64,000 nt of DNA from JAPPHA01 sp963662705 (GCA_963662705.2 OY759767.1:4402001-4466000); one strand, 5' to 3'; shown: positions 41,668-50,141, counted from the first letter of the stretch. Notes: a model not told the origin generated them from the sequence alone. Made by a program: numbers and translations.

Positions 41668-41960
41668 AAGAGCAAAACACTTCAGACCGGCGAGAAAGAA
41701 CTCAACAAGGCGATCAGGATGCGCATGGAACCAAGCGGTCACGAGATCGAAGACTCCGTAGGTCCCGTCAATCTCCTCCGCAATGGTTTGGACGAACCGA
41801 AAATCCGACGAACTCCGGCGCGAGGCCTTCCGCTTCGCGCGCTCCAGCATGTCGGGATCGGGATCGACCGCGACAACCACCACATCCTCGACATGACTTT
41901 CGACGAGGACCGAAGCCGCATCCGCACCGGCCACGGCCCGGCAAACGCCACGCTGCTCCG
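41668..41960 (-). pseudogene. Class I SAM-dependent methyltransferase fragment
   Basis: About 75 residues with VVVVAVDPDPDMLERAKRKA (acidic loop after strand 2 of the SAM-binding fold), FRFVQTIAEEI and GVFDLVTAWFHAH. The glycine-rich first motif upstream is degenerate, and no start or full-length frame exists. Methylation target unknown; inactive. Confidence 0.5.
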
Positions 41961-42568
41961 GCGCTTTGCCATCGGCCTGATCAAGACTCACAGCGACAAT
42001 GTCGCCGAGACCACGTGCAGACTGGCCCGAAAACCCAGGCGGGTCCTGGACATGCTGAAACTGACAGGCAACACCCGCCCGCGCATGGCGTTCAGCTGAA
42101 GACCCACCACACCCGTACCTGAGTTGCCAATCCTGTCTCCACCCTCGAAGACGGGGGTGAACAGGCATGTCCGACAATCGCCAATTCGCCGGAAACGCCG
42201 CCGGGAAACAGCCCCGGGCGCGAAATCATGTGCCGTGGGGCCTTGTCCGGGGTCGATGTGACGTCACCTCACGTGGCAAAAGGCGCATCGGTGAAATGCG
42301 AAAGACAATTGCGTCAAACCCGTGTGCCGGCAAAAAAACAGAACAGATTCACCCTGCCCTGCAAGTTACGTCGGGGCGAACGCCTCCCATGAATGCCGAC
42401 AGAGGGAGTGGACCACCAATCAGCGATGCAGAGAACCGTGACGAGGGCCAGAACCTCCGGGTTTCATATCGACAGAGGCAGAATACATACGAAAGAAAAT
42501 CAGGTTGCTCGTTGCGATCGAAAAAATTTCCGTGGAACCGGGTCGAGGCGGATTATATCGGCCGGCCA
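41961..42568. other. Intergenic, no gene recognised
   Basis: No coding frame or repeat that I can support. Confidence 0.45.
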
Positions 42569-42865
42569 TCATTGCGCAGCGTTCATGTAGCTGCGCAGAA
42601 CCGCGTTGATGCGCGTTTGGTAGCCACGTCCCTGTGATCTGAAGAAACTCAGGACATCGCTGTCGATCCGCATCGAGATCGCCGTCTTGCGCGGAGGCAT
42701 GACCAACCTAGCCCGTGACCAGTCGAACTCGCCTTCGTCAGGGTCCTTTTCAGGCTCGATGCCAGCGTCCTCTTCGCGTTGAAGTCGTTCCCAGTCAGTC
42801 CTTTCTTCGCTCCTCTTAAGGGTCGCTTCCTCCAGCGACATGCTTGTGGTATTGTTTGCGTTCAT
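42569..42865 (-). CDS. brnA: BrnA-type antitoxin
   Basis: A 98-residue protein with an acidic, disordered N-terminal half (SEERTDWERLQREEDAGIEP) and the BrnA/ribbon-helix-helix C-terminus (RKTAISMRIDSDVLSFFRSQ, then GYQTRINAVLRSYM). It neutralises BrnT and represses the promoter as a dimer. Start ATG 42865 lies inside the 3' end of brnT. An in-frame ATG at 42907 sits just after the toxin's premature stop and could serve for re-initiation. Confidence 0.82.
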   Translation of the reverse strand: MNANNTTSMSLEEATLKRSEERTDWERLQREEDAGIEPEKDPDEGEFDWSRARLVMPPRKTAISMRIDSDVLSFFRSQGRGYQTRINAVLRSYMNAAQ

Positions 42866-43109
42866 CTTGACTGGCCCTTCTTGCAGTGATGATTCTCTTT
42901 CGACCATTCCTCATGGTTTAAACCGCGATGAATTCTTTCCCATCGACGACGCCTATAGCTTTCCATCTGGATTCGCCTTGGCAGTTCGATGGCGTCACGA
43001 CGACCGGGCCGCCGAACATTCGAATCGCTGTTTGAAAATCAACTCCGTGCTTTTTCAGAACGGATTCACGCTTCCGTTCATCCCACGTGAAAGTCTCGCC
43101 TTCAGCCAT
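42816..43109 (-). pseudogene. brnT: BrnT-type ribonuclease toxin with nonsense codon
   Basis: The frame of 97 codons has the normal BrnT length: TFTWDERKRESVLKKHGVDF, then AIRMFGGPVVVTP, then GKEFIAV, a TAA at 42918-42920, and then TMRNGRKRIITARRASQDER. The position of the stop is a Tyr or His in the family. The last strand and the catalytic Arg-rich end are beyond it, so the 63-residue product should be inactive. The ribosome-binding site GAGGAG precedes ATG 43109. The antitoxin downstream is intact. Confidence 0.82.
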
Positions 43110-43208
43110 GTCTTTCTCCTCAGGCCCTTGGATTTATCCTTGATCCCATCTCTCTCCTCCAATTGACTATGTAGCTTTCAGTGCATTAGATTTACTACGC
43201 ACGTTTGC

Positions 43209-43245
43209 ATGTATATACATTATAATAGACACCAGGGCATGTAAA
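43209..43245 (-). promoter_or_regulatory. brnTA promoter with palindromic operator
   Basis: On the minus strand TTTACA (43240-43245) and TATAAT (43219-43224) form a promoter with 15-base spacing. The perfect palindrome ATGTATATACAT (43209-43220) overlaps the -10 box and is a good candidate BrnA operator. Confidence 0.55.
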
Positions 43246-43292
43246 GCCTTTTTTATCCGATGCGCTTGGGGCAACGTGACTCCGCTGTTCCT

Positions 43293-43321
43293 TTGCTTTT
43301 TTCGCTTAACCAGAGCATAAT
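43293..43321 (+). promoter_or_regulatory. Putative promoter of the intact integrase-Uma2 cassette
   Basis: TTGCTT (43293-43298), 17 bases and CATAAT (43316-43321) face the integrase start at 43364, which has GGGAGGA upstream. Confidence 0.45.
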
Positions 43322-43363
43322 CACGTTTGTGCGCTGCACTAGAATTGCCGGGAGGACCCCGGA

Positions 43364-44428
43364 ATGAACTCTGGTATCCCCGAAAATGCCCGAATTTCGC
43401 CCACCGGCGGCTCCAGCCTCCTGATCGCCGCGTCTGCACCGGTAACCGCGCGAGGCACGGAATCCGCCCTCGTTCCCGCCCCGATCGCTCTCCTCGGCGA
43501 CGATGCGTGCCACGCCTGGGTCGAGTTCTTCGCCTCGCACATCCGCAACCCTAACACTCGTGCCTCATATGCCCGCGCGGCCCACGCCTTGTTCCGCTGG
43601 CTTGGCGACCGCGGTATCGAGGACGTCCGCGACATCCGGGGAGTCCACGTCTCGGCCTGGATCGAGGACCGGCTCCTCTCCGGCATGGCCAAGGCGACCG
43701 TGAAACTGGAACTCGCAGCTGTCCGGCAACTGTTTACCTGGCTGTCTCTCCACCGGATCATCCTTGAATCTCCGACCGTGGCGGTCCGCGGGCCGAAGCA
43801 CGTGGTGCGCACCGGCCTGACACCGGTGCTGACGACAACCGACGCCCGGCGGTTCATGCGCTGGCTCCCGTCAGGGACGATTACGGAACTTCGGGACCGG
43901 GCTTTCATCGCAACCCTGACGTACAGTTTTGCCCGGGTTTCGGCAGCGGTGGCAATGAACTTGGCGGATGTCTCGATCCGCGACGGGCGCTGGCACGTCC
44001 GGCTGCATGAGAATGCCGGGAAGGTCCTGGACATTCCGTGCCATCACCGCCTGGAGGAATACCTCCGGGTCTACATGGAAACCGGCGGGCTCATGGAGCG
44101 CGAGCTTCGCGCCACGCCGCTCTTTCGCGCGGTGGATCGCCGCAAGGGCTCCGTCTCGCTGTCGGACCGCAGGTGGAGCCGACACCGGGCACGGGAGGCG
44201 GTCGAGCGTCGGGCCATTCGTGCGGGTGACGAGGGCGTCATCAGCTCGGGATACATCGGCTGTCACAGTCTCCGGGCGACCGGGATCACGGCATACCTGG
44301 AGCATCCCGATGCACGCGTCGAGGTTGCGCAATATCTTGCCGGACATTCCCGCACGGAGACGACGCGCCTTTATGACCGCCGCGAGGAGCAGGTTTCACT
44401 TGATGAAGTCGAGCGGATCGGCATTTAA
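43364..44428 (+). CDS. Tyrosine recombinase (XerC/integrase type), intact cassette copy
   Basis: A 354-residue site-specific recombinase. The N-terminal SAM-like core-binding domain covers about residues 45-135 (HAWVEFFASHIRNPNTRASY, LELAAVRQLFTWL). The catalytic domain has Arg in YSFARVSAAVAMN, Lys in ENAGKVLDIP, HSLR (HxxR), AGHSRTE and the nucleophile in TTRLYDRR. All key residues are present. Uma2 follows 25 bases after the stop in an evident two-gene unit. Broken copies of the same gene precede Uma2 at three other places in the window. Confidence 0.92.
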   Translation: MNSGIPENARISPTGGSSLLIAASAPVTARGTESALVPAPIALLGDDACHAWVEFFASHIRNPNTRASYARAAHALFRWLGDRGIEDVRDIRGVHVSAWIEDRLLSGMAKATVKLELAAVRQLFTWLSLHRIILESPTVAVRGPKHVVRTGLTPVLTTTDARRFMRWLPSGTITELRDRAFIATLTYSFARVSAAVAMNLADVSIRDGRWHVRLHENAGKVLDIPCHHRLEEYLRVYMETGGLMERELRATPLFRAVDRRKGSVSLSDRRWSRHRAREAVERRAIRAGDEGVISSGYIGCHSLRATGITAYLEHPDARVEVAQYLAGHSRTETTRLYDRREEQVSLDEVERIGI

Positions 44429-44453
44429 TGGGGTAGGGGAAGGAACGGGAACC

Positions 44454-45053
44454 ATGACGGCACAGGCCAGACACAGGGAAACCCGCCGGGCGACATACCA
44501 GGACGTGCTCGACGCGCCACCCCACAAGGTGGCCGAGGTGATCGCCGGCACGCTCCATACCCATCCGAGGCCGGCCATGCGGCATGCCTGGGCTAGTTCG
44601 CGTCTCGGTGGCCGCCTCGATGGCCCTTTCAATCCCGGAGTCGGCGGCCCCGGCGGCTGGTGGATCATCGACGAACCGGAACTGCATCTGGGCGAAGACA
44701 TCGTGGTTCCCGACCTCGCCGGTTGGCGGCGCGAGACGATGCCCGAATATCCGGACGCGGCGTATTGCACGATTGCGCCGGACTGGGTCTGCGAGGTGCT
44801 CTCGCCTTCTACACGGCGGCTGGATGTGAACGAGAAGCGGGCGCTCTATGCCCGTGAGGGCGTCGGACAACTCTGGTTCGTTGATCCCGACGCACGGACG
44901 CTTGAGGCCTTTGAGTTGCGCGAGGGGCAGTGGCTGGTGCTGGACACGCTCGCCGATGACGCTCCGGTCTCGCTTCCTCCTTTCGATGCCATCACCTTCC
45001 CGCTCGACGCCCTCTGGCCCGAGGTGATCGCAGGTGCGGGAAAGGCGGAATAA
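44454..45053 (+). CDS. Uma2-family nuclease, copy 5 (with intact integrase)
   Basis: A 199-residue Uma2 protein starting MTAQARHRETRR. The core LGEDIVVPDLAGWRR, VCEVLSPSTRRLDVNEKRAL and LWFVDPDARTLEAFEL is intact. Residues about 48-60 (RLGGRLDGPFNPGVGG) differ from the other copies, the most variable spot of the set. Translation from GGGGAAGGAAC just after the integrase stop suggests one mRNA. The function of Uma2 proteins is not known, and a nuclease helping integration, target choice or element defence is a guess. Confidence 0.85.
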   Translation: MTAQARHRETRRATYQDVLDAPPHKVAEVIAGTLHTHPRPAMRHAWASSRLGGRLDGPFNPGVGGPGGWWIIDEPELHLGEDIVVPDLAGWRRETMPEYPDAAYCTIAPDWVCEVLSPSTRRLDVNEKRALYAREGVGQLWFVDPDARTLEAFELREGQWLVLDTLADDAPVSLPPFDAITFPLDALWPEVIAGAGKAE

Positions 45054-45095
45054 CGAGATTTTCCGAGTCAACCGTCGCGCGGCGGGGCATCCGAG

Positions 45096-45120
45096 GCCCG
45101 GCATTTCCGGAATGCCGGGC
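45096..45120. terminator. Hairpin downstream of the integrase-Uma2 unit
   Basis: GCCCGGCATT, five-base loop, AATGCCGGGC: a perfect 10-bp stem 43 bases after the Uma2 stop. No T-run follows, so it may be a weak or factor-assisted terminator. Confidence 0.45.
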
Positions 45121-45664
45121 AGCAGAACTCAATCTCCTTCCGTCCAACATCATTTACGGACACGGATCAATTCGGACGCGCGGTGCAGGAACGCGAACTG
45201 GCCGGCCTTGGCATGGCACTGGGATCTGCTTAGACACATCTCACCGTCTGAGGTGGCGATGCAACAACGGCATTGGCCAGGGATCATGCGATGAGCGCTA
45301 ACCAAGAGAAACTTTCTGGTCTTGTGATCTTACGGTAGGCGAGTTTCGGCGCTGGGTGCTGTCCGACAGGAAAAGCCCGACGACACGGGCACTGCCTGCG
45401 GAATTTTTCGTCCGGTGCATCATGTCCACCGACAGTGAGTCGGCTGAGGACTGGAACTTTGTGGATATCGAATGGGCGGACGGCACGACAGTCGAGGTCA
45501 AGTGCTCGGCCTATCTCCAGCCCAAGAGAGAAGGAAATCTTGTTCGGACGTCGCCGCGGTTCGATAATGGTAAGAAGATAGGGGCGTGGAGCAACCGGAA
45601 GGGAGATTGGTTGCCGGGACCTGACCGGCCCAGGCGATGGGCAGATATCTATGTTCTCTGCCTA

Positions 45665-46870
45665 GTGTTATGTTTTATTTTGGGGATTCCGTTTTCCTGC
45701 GTGATATGATTCAACCGCTCCCGGCGATTGCCGCACAGTTTTCATACGGGAGCAGAACCAGAATGGCAAAGAGCAGGAGAACCCGGATTGTCCTCAGCGA
45801 GCAAGACCGGGAGCGTCTCGAGAAGATCAAGACCGATCCCCATTCGATCCTCAAGCATGTGCAGAGGGCGACCATCATCCTTCACCTCGGCGACGGCCTC
45901 ACCCTGACCCAGACGATGCGGGCCACCGGCATGTCGAAGCCGACGGTCCGGCGCTGGTGGGACCGCTTCCTCGGGGAAGGTGTCGACGGCCTGCTGTACG
46001 ACATCCCACGGAGACGGGGCCGCAAGCCCATATCGGAAGAGAAGGTCAGCGAACTGATCGCGCTTGCGATGTCGCCGCCGCCGGAGCACGCCAGTCACTG
46101 GACGCTGCGGGCGCTGGCGACGAAGGTGGGGATCGCCGTCTCGACGGTATTCGGCATCCTGAAGAACCATGGCCTCAAGCCCCACAGGGTCAAGACATTC
46201 AAGGTCTCCCGCGACCCGAGGTTCGCGTTGAAGGTCCGCGACGTCGTCGGCCTCTACGTCAACCCGCCCGACCACGCTGTGGTCATCTCGGTGGACGAGA
46301 AGACACAGATCCAGGCGTTGGGACGGACGCAGGCGCCCCTGCCGATGAAGTCCGGCCATCCCGAGACCCGCACCCATGACGACAAGCGCAACGGCACCAC
46401 CTGCCTGATGGCGGCCCTCGATGTCGCCACCGGCAAGGTCACCGGCCAGATGGTCAAGCGTCACCGTTCGGAGGAATTCCTCGCCTTCCTCGAACTCGTC
46501 TCCGAGGGGATCGAGCCCGGAACCCCGGTTCACGTCATCCTCGACAACGTCTCCTCTCACAAGTCGGCCGAGGTCAACGAATGGCTGAAAGGCAACGCCA
46601 ATTGGACGTTCCATTTCACTCCGACATCGGCCTCGTGGATGAATGCGGTCGAGGGTTTCTTTTCCAAGCTCTCGCGGCAGAGACTCAAACACGCGATCTT
46701 CAACTCGCTCGACGAGTGCATCGCGGCGATTGAGGGCTACATCGAGCATCACAACGCCAATGATGCCCGGCCGTTTCGCTGGAGCAAGGCGCCCGAAGAT
46801 CTCGTGGAGGCATGGAAGAAGGGCCACCAGAAGCTGCAGGAATCGGCATCGTGAAAAAGAATCAAAACAC
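45665..46870 (+). mobile_element. IS630-family insertion sequence
   Basis: The element has imperfect terminal inverted repeats starting GTGTTATG on the left and GTGTTTTG on the right (reverse complement). It is flanked by the duplicated TA target (45663-45664 and 46871-46872), the rule for IS630. It encodes one transposase. Confidence 0.9.
45763..46854 (+). CDS. IS630-family transposase
   Basis: A 363-residue transposase. Helix-turn-helix domain in the first 110 residues (GLTLTQTMRATGMSKPTVRR). The DDE core shows VISVDEKTQ, HVILDNVSSH and WMNAVEGFFSKLSRQ. Start ATG 45763 (MAKSRRTRIVLSEQDRERLE) is where the family begins, although the frame is open earlier. The length is complete, and it is probably functional. 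Confidence 0.94.
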   Translation: MAKSRRTRIVLSEQDRERLEKIKTDPHSILKHVQRATIILHLGDGLTLTQTMRATGMSKPTVRRWWDRFLGEGVDGLLYDIPRRRGRKPISEEKVSELIALAMSPPPEHASHWTLRALATKVGIAVSTVFGILKNHGLKPHRVKTFKVSRDPRFALKVRDVVGLYVNPPDHAVVISVDEKTQIQALGRTQAPLPMKSGHPETRTHDDKRNGTTCLMAALDVATGKVTGQMVKRHRSEEFLAFLELVSEGIEPGTPVHVILDNVSSHKSAEVNEWLKGNANWTFHFTPTSASWMNAVEGFFSKLSRQRLKHAIFNSLDECIAAIEGYIEHHNANDARPFRWSKAPEDLVEAWKKGHQKLQESAS

Positions 46871-47094
46871 TAGATAAGGAAACCGATCCCGGCTCATACA
46901 ACCCTCTTGATCTTTCACAGAGGGAAGCCTTCGCAATTCCCACATCCAGGCTTGACAAGAATTTCCCCGATCAGAAGACCGTTTCGGTGAACAGGCTAAT
47001 GCAGGAGGGATTCCATTCCATGGGATTTGACCGTCTCGACCCCGAAATCGAACGGATCCGACAAATTGCCACGGTGAGTACTGCGAAGAATTAA

Positions 47095-47427
47095 ACCCGC
47101 TTGCTGTGCGGTTCGCCAAGTTTGCATTGGCCACTCAATGTTGCGACCTCTCATTGCCCTGAAATTCATGTGCACCGGATCGGTCACTACGGGGCTCCGG
47201 TGAGCGATTTCGGTAATGCACATTTCCATGCAGTTTGGCGACGGTTTCAAGGTGGCCAAGAGCCCGTGAATAACCGGGTGAGTTGAGGATTTCCGAATTC
47301 CAGGCGCCGGATCGCGGCAGTTCCGGCGCGCCGCACAAACGGACGGCCAAGGCATTTGTTTTCACTGTTGACATATGCCATCATTACTTATAAGAGAAAC
47401 ATAAGCTTGCACTATAGGAGATTGCAA
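47095..47427. promoter_or_regulatory. Intergenic with promoter of the toxin-antitoxin pair
   Basis: No gene is seen in most of it. TTGACA (47368-47373) and TATAAG (47389-47394) precede the small antitoxin-like gene, with the 8-bp palindrome CTTATAAG (47387-47394) over the -10 box as a possible operator. Confidence 0.5.
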
Positions 47428-47640
47428 ATGAACGTACGCTTGAACACGCACTGCCAGATCGCGATTGATGAAATCAAGAACGCACTGGAAAATGTGACCG
47501 CCGAAAACGGAACAAGCATCGAGCCGGATACAATGTGCATTGTAACCGTCGCGCTCATGCTGCTGGCCCGGCAAGCAGAAAAGCGCCCCGAGGCCACAAT
47601 GGGGGACTTCGTTGAGCACCGGCTAAATTTCCGGATATGA
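47428..47640 (+). CDS. Small putative antitoxin partner of the PemK/MazF toxin
   Basis: A 70-residue protein (MNVRLNTHCQIAIDEIKNAL, then IVTVALMLLARQAEKRPEAT). I do not recognise the family. The basic-hydrophobic start followed by helices would suit a ribbon-helix-helix protein. ATG 47428 follows AGGAGATTG. It lies 19 bases before a MazF-like toxin and shares its promoter, so an antitoxin role is inferred from position. Confidence 0.6.
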   Translation: MNVRLNTHCQIAIDEIKNALENVTAENGTSIEPDTMCIVTVALMLLARQAEKRPEATMGDFVEHRLNFRI

Positions 47641-47659
47641 GTCGAGCGGCCTCCCGAAC

Positions 47660-48043
47660 ATGACCGAAAAACCTCCCCGCAGGCCGGTGCGGCTGCAATC
47701 GGCGCCCCGGAAAGGAGAAGTGTACTGGTGCGACTACCCGCCCCCTGAGTGTCTGCACCTGCCCGAGTTCTGGAAACGCCGTCCGGTCGTAATAGTTTCC
47801 CGGCATGCAACGCTACGCGGTGTTGCCACCGTCGTGCCGATTACTTCACGGGTGCAGCTCAATCTGCGGTTCTCAGTTCTTCTCCGTTCTCCGATCGACG
47901 GAAGAGATGTCTGGGCCATCTGCAATCATGTCACCACAGTGGCGGTCAGTCGGCTGCTGCCGTCGCACGGCAGGCCGTCGGTGTCTGAGCAGGAATACCG
48001 GGAGATACTACAGAAAGTGATCGACAGCCTTGCCGAACCTTGA
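47660..48043 (+). CDS. PemK/MazF-family toxin (endoribonuclease)
   Basis: A 127-residue protein with the MazF-fold signatures KGEVYWCDYPP (strand 1), KRRPVVIVSRHATLRGVATV (the basic catalytic stretch) and VWAICNHVTTVAVSRL. These toxins cut mRNA at short motifs unless bound by their antitoxin. The frame is full length and undamaged. It is followed by a strong terminator about 90 bases downstream. Confidence 0.85.
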   Translation: MTEKPPRRPVRLQSAPRKGEVYWCDYPPPECLHLPEFWKRRPVVIVSRHATLRGVATVVPITSRVQLNLRFSVLLRSPIDGRDVWAICNHVTTVAVSRLLPSHGRPSVSEQEYREILQKVIDSLAEP

Positions 48044-48102
48044 CAAACGTAGGCCAGTGCGCAACATTCATCGGACCTGCGGGGTCTTTGGATTGCCGCC
48101 TC

Positions 48103-48157
48103 CCCTCCGGATTCTTCGGATATCCGGAGGGCAAAAAGACGGCTTCGGCCGTCTTTT
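48103..48157. terminator. Double hairpin terminator
   Basis: First CCCTCCGGAT/ATCCGGAGGG (48103-48131, nine-base loop), then AAAAGACGGC-TTCG-GCCGTCTTTT (48134-48157), a classical bidirectional intrinsic terminator with a UUCG loop. Confidence 0.85.
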
Positions 48158-48264
48158 CCTTTTGATCCACACCCGGCTGACCTTGAGCGGCGCTGGAAAA
48201 GCACTAGCCACGGGAGGAAGGCACAAAGCGTGATTGGCGTATTCGTCTGTACTGCTTAGGTCCA

Positions 48265-48302
48265 AAATTTGGCCCCATCGTGTAGTTTGTTCGTAGAACC
48301 AC
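48265..48302. repeat. Possible Tn3-family terminal repeat of another element
   Basis: The stretch ends ACCACGCTAAG, like Tn3 repeats, and has CCCCATCGTG on its outer side. A resolvase C-terminal scrap lies just inside it, as tnpR does in the transposon at 35-40 kb. Confidence 0.4.
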
Positions 48303-48331
48303 GCTAAGGAAGAACGGAGCAAGAACGGTCG

Positions 48332-48444
48332 CTACGGACTGGTTTCCCCGATCACCCTGTATGCGTTTGATCTTCCTATCCCGACAAATTGCGCGGCCTT
48401 GGTCACCGATGTTCCGTTGTCCACGAGTTCTTGCAAGGCGGAGA
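48332..48444 (-). pseudogene. Serine recombinase C-terminal helix-turn-helix scrap
   Basis: About 37 codons (LQELVDNGTSVTKAAQFVGI, then GRSNAYRVIGETSP and a TAG) match the DNA-binding end of resolvases. The catalytic part is absent. Confidence 0.6.
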
Positions 48445-48455
48445 CTGTATCGGCA

Positions 48456-48702
48456 TGAATCGGTCGTCGCGCACGTCGATGACGTCAATGAAGACCACCG
48501 CCGACTGGCGTTTCGTATTTGGAGACGCAACGGACTGAAGCCGGTGGTTTTGTTCATCCTGGACGACAGCGATCGGTTGATCGGCTTGATCGAACAGCCA
48601 GTCGCGAGCATGGGCACGGGGGAGTTCAAGTTCTACCTTGAGACGTTGGCAAGGGAGTACGACCGTTTCGAATACATACTGACTGGCGGCGACACGTGGT
48701 GA
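48456..48702 (+). CDS. Unrecognised protein or fragment
   Basis: The open frame encodes VLFILDDSDRLIGLIEQPVA and GEFKFYLETLAREYDRFEYI before its stop, with codon use and hydrophobic pattern like a real alpha-beta protein. No start codon with a ribosome-binding site is evident; the frame can be followed back to ATG 48361. I do not recognise a family. It may be the C-terminal end of a broken gene. Confidence 0.35.
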
Positions 48703-48951
48703 GATGTGAGGCAGGTTGGTGATGTCGTGGGCCAAATCTTCGACGCCGAATTAGCGTTTGCCAAGTGAGAGTTTCGGATTTCGATGTCCAATGGGCTGGA
48801 AGGGTCGAGTCGCCCTTGACTGTTAGGTTCCAAGCGTTCGCCCGCTCGTTCAAGTCCCTTGGTTTTTTCCCCTGCCGCTCTGTGCGTCCGCTCCGGTTCT
48901 CCTCGACCTCTGTCACGTCGACCGGCGGGAATTGCCGGTCGATTGTCGGCG
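48703..48951. other. Intergenic, no feature recognised
   Basis: The space after the last gene of the leftward Liv operon. No clear terminator was found. Confidence 0.4.
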
Positions 48952-49401
48952 TCACTCTGAACCCGCACCCGTTCGTCCCGACTTGTTCACGTCATGACCG
49001 GTGCCTTTCCCGTGTCCCCCGATGCCTTCAAACCGGAGTTTCTTGACGACACGGTCACGGTCAGGCTTGGTGAAGTCGAGCTTTACAGCCCATTCTCCAA
49101 GCATTTCGAGATGGATGCGTGCCTCGTACATGCCCGGCAGGTCCCGAGGAAACGCCGGAACGGGCTTGACGTTGTGAGCGCCCGGCATGGATGGCATGTC
49201 GGCGCTGACCATGAACTCGGCATCGGTGATCGGGGAACCGCTTGTCCTGCCCGTGACCACCATGATGCAATCGAAGACAAGCTTTTCGTCGGTTGGCGCA
49301 CAGGTGATTTCCGCTTGTTTCCTTTCGCCGGCGAATGCCGTCATCGGCAGGATGCCGAATCCGGCAATCACAAGAAGGCGAAATGTCACCCGTGTCATCA
49401 C
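48952..49401 (-). CDS. FixH/YtkA-like exported protein
   Basis: A 149-residue protein with a signal peptide (hydrophobic LLVIAGFGILPMTAFA, probably cut after AFA) and one beta-sandwich domain (CIMVVTGRTSGSPITDAEFM, MPSMPGAHNVKPVP, PGMYEARIHLEMLGEWAVKL). The pattern matches FixH/YtkA-type domains with the conserved DMPSMPG loop. The start overlaps the livF stop by four bases, so it is the last gene of the transport operon. A periplasmic metal or ligand-handling role is speculative. Confidence 0.65.
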   Translation of the reverse strand: MMTRVTFRLLVIAGFGILPMTAFAGERKQAEITCAPTDEKLVFDCIMVVTGRTSGSPITDAEFMVSADMPSMPGAHNVKPVPAFPRDLPGMYEARIHLEMLGEWAVKLDFTKPDRDRVVKKLRFEGIGGHGKGTGHDVNKSGRTGAGSE

Positions 49402-50141
49402 TCCCTCACTTTCATTGATTCACGTGTACGAATGCTTGTCATACCGAGATAGTTTTCCACCAAGCCATCATCAGTCATCAAGTCCCGGGCGGATCCTTGC
49501 AGGACAACCCGCCCGCCCTCGACGATGTATCCCCGGTCGGCAAGCTGCAGCGTTTGGCGCACGTTCTGTTCGACGATCAGGATCGATAGCCCTTCGGTAC
49601 GAAGCGTGCGGATCAGGTCGAAGACATCCCCGGCCGCGATCGGCGACAAACCCAGGGTCGGTTCATCCAGCAACAGGAGGCTGGGTTTCGCCATCAGCCC
49701 CCGCGCCACGGCCAGCAACTGTGCCTGGCCACCACTGAGGTTTGACGCGGGTTCATGCAACTTGTCCGCCAACACGGGAAACCGCCGCAAGACATCGTCC
49801 GGCGAGATATGGCTCAGCAAAAGCGAACCGAGGCGGTAGGCACCGGCCTGGAGGTTTTCCAACACGCTCAGCGTGCGGAATATCATTCGTCCTTCCGGAA
49901 CCTGCACGATTCCCGCCTTTATGTAGCTGTGAGCCGGCCGCCCGGTCATCTCCCTGCCGTGATAGCGAATTGAGCCCCGGGTCGGTCGAATGATTCCGGC
50001 CAACGCATTCAGGGTCGAACTCTTCCCGGCACCGTTCGCACCGACGATCGCGACGATTTCCCCCGCCTCGACGAAGAGTGACAACCCGCGGACGGCGGAG
50101 ATCTTTCCGTAGTCGACGTGGAGATCGTGAACCTCAAGCAT
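49398..50141 (-). CDS. livF: Branched-chain amino-acid-type ABC transporter ATPase LivF (set 2)
   Basis: A 247-residue ABC ATPase. Walker A is GANGAGKS, the signature is LSGGQ in NLSGGQAQLL, Walker B is LLLLDEP, and the H-loop equivalent follows in LIVEQN, a LivF trait. Start ATG 50141 overlaps the end of livG by eight bases. It energises the second permease pair of the operon. Confidence 0.92.
   Translation of the reverse strand: MLEVHDLHVDYGKISAVRGLSLFVEAGEIVAIVGANGAGKSSTLNALAGIIRPTRGSIRYHGREMTGRPAHSYIKAGIVQVPEGRMIFRTLSVLENLQAGAYRLGSLLLSHISPDDVLRRFPVLADKLHEPASNLSGGQAQLLAVARGLMAKPSLLLLDEPTLGLSPIAAGDVFDLIRTLRTEGLSILIVEQNVRQTLQLADRGYIVEGGRVVLQGSARDLMTDDGLVENYLGMTSIRTRESMKVRE

Larger units (their letters stand above)
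45302..47094 (+). pseudogene. Restriction-endonuclease-like protein gene split by IS630
   Basis: Left part (45302-45664): FRRWVLSDRKSP, AEFFVRCIM, then FVDIEWADGTTVEVKCSAYL, a D-x(n)-ExK arrangement typical of PD-(D/E)XK nucleases, and ADIYVLCL. Right part (46873-47094) continues DKETDPGSYNPLDLSQREAF to a natural stop. Removing the IS630 element and one TA restores a single frame across ...VLCL-DKET.... No proper start is seen (a TAA at 45299 closes the frame), so the 5' end is also lost. Exact function unknown. Confidence 0.7.
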
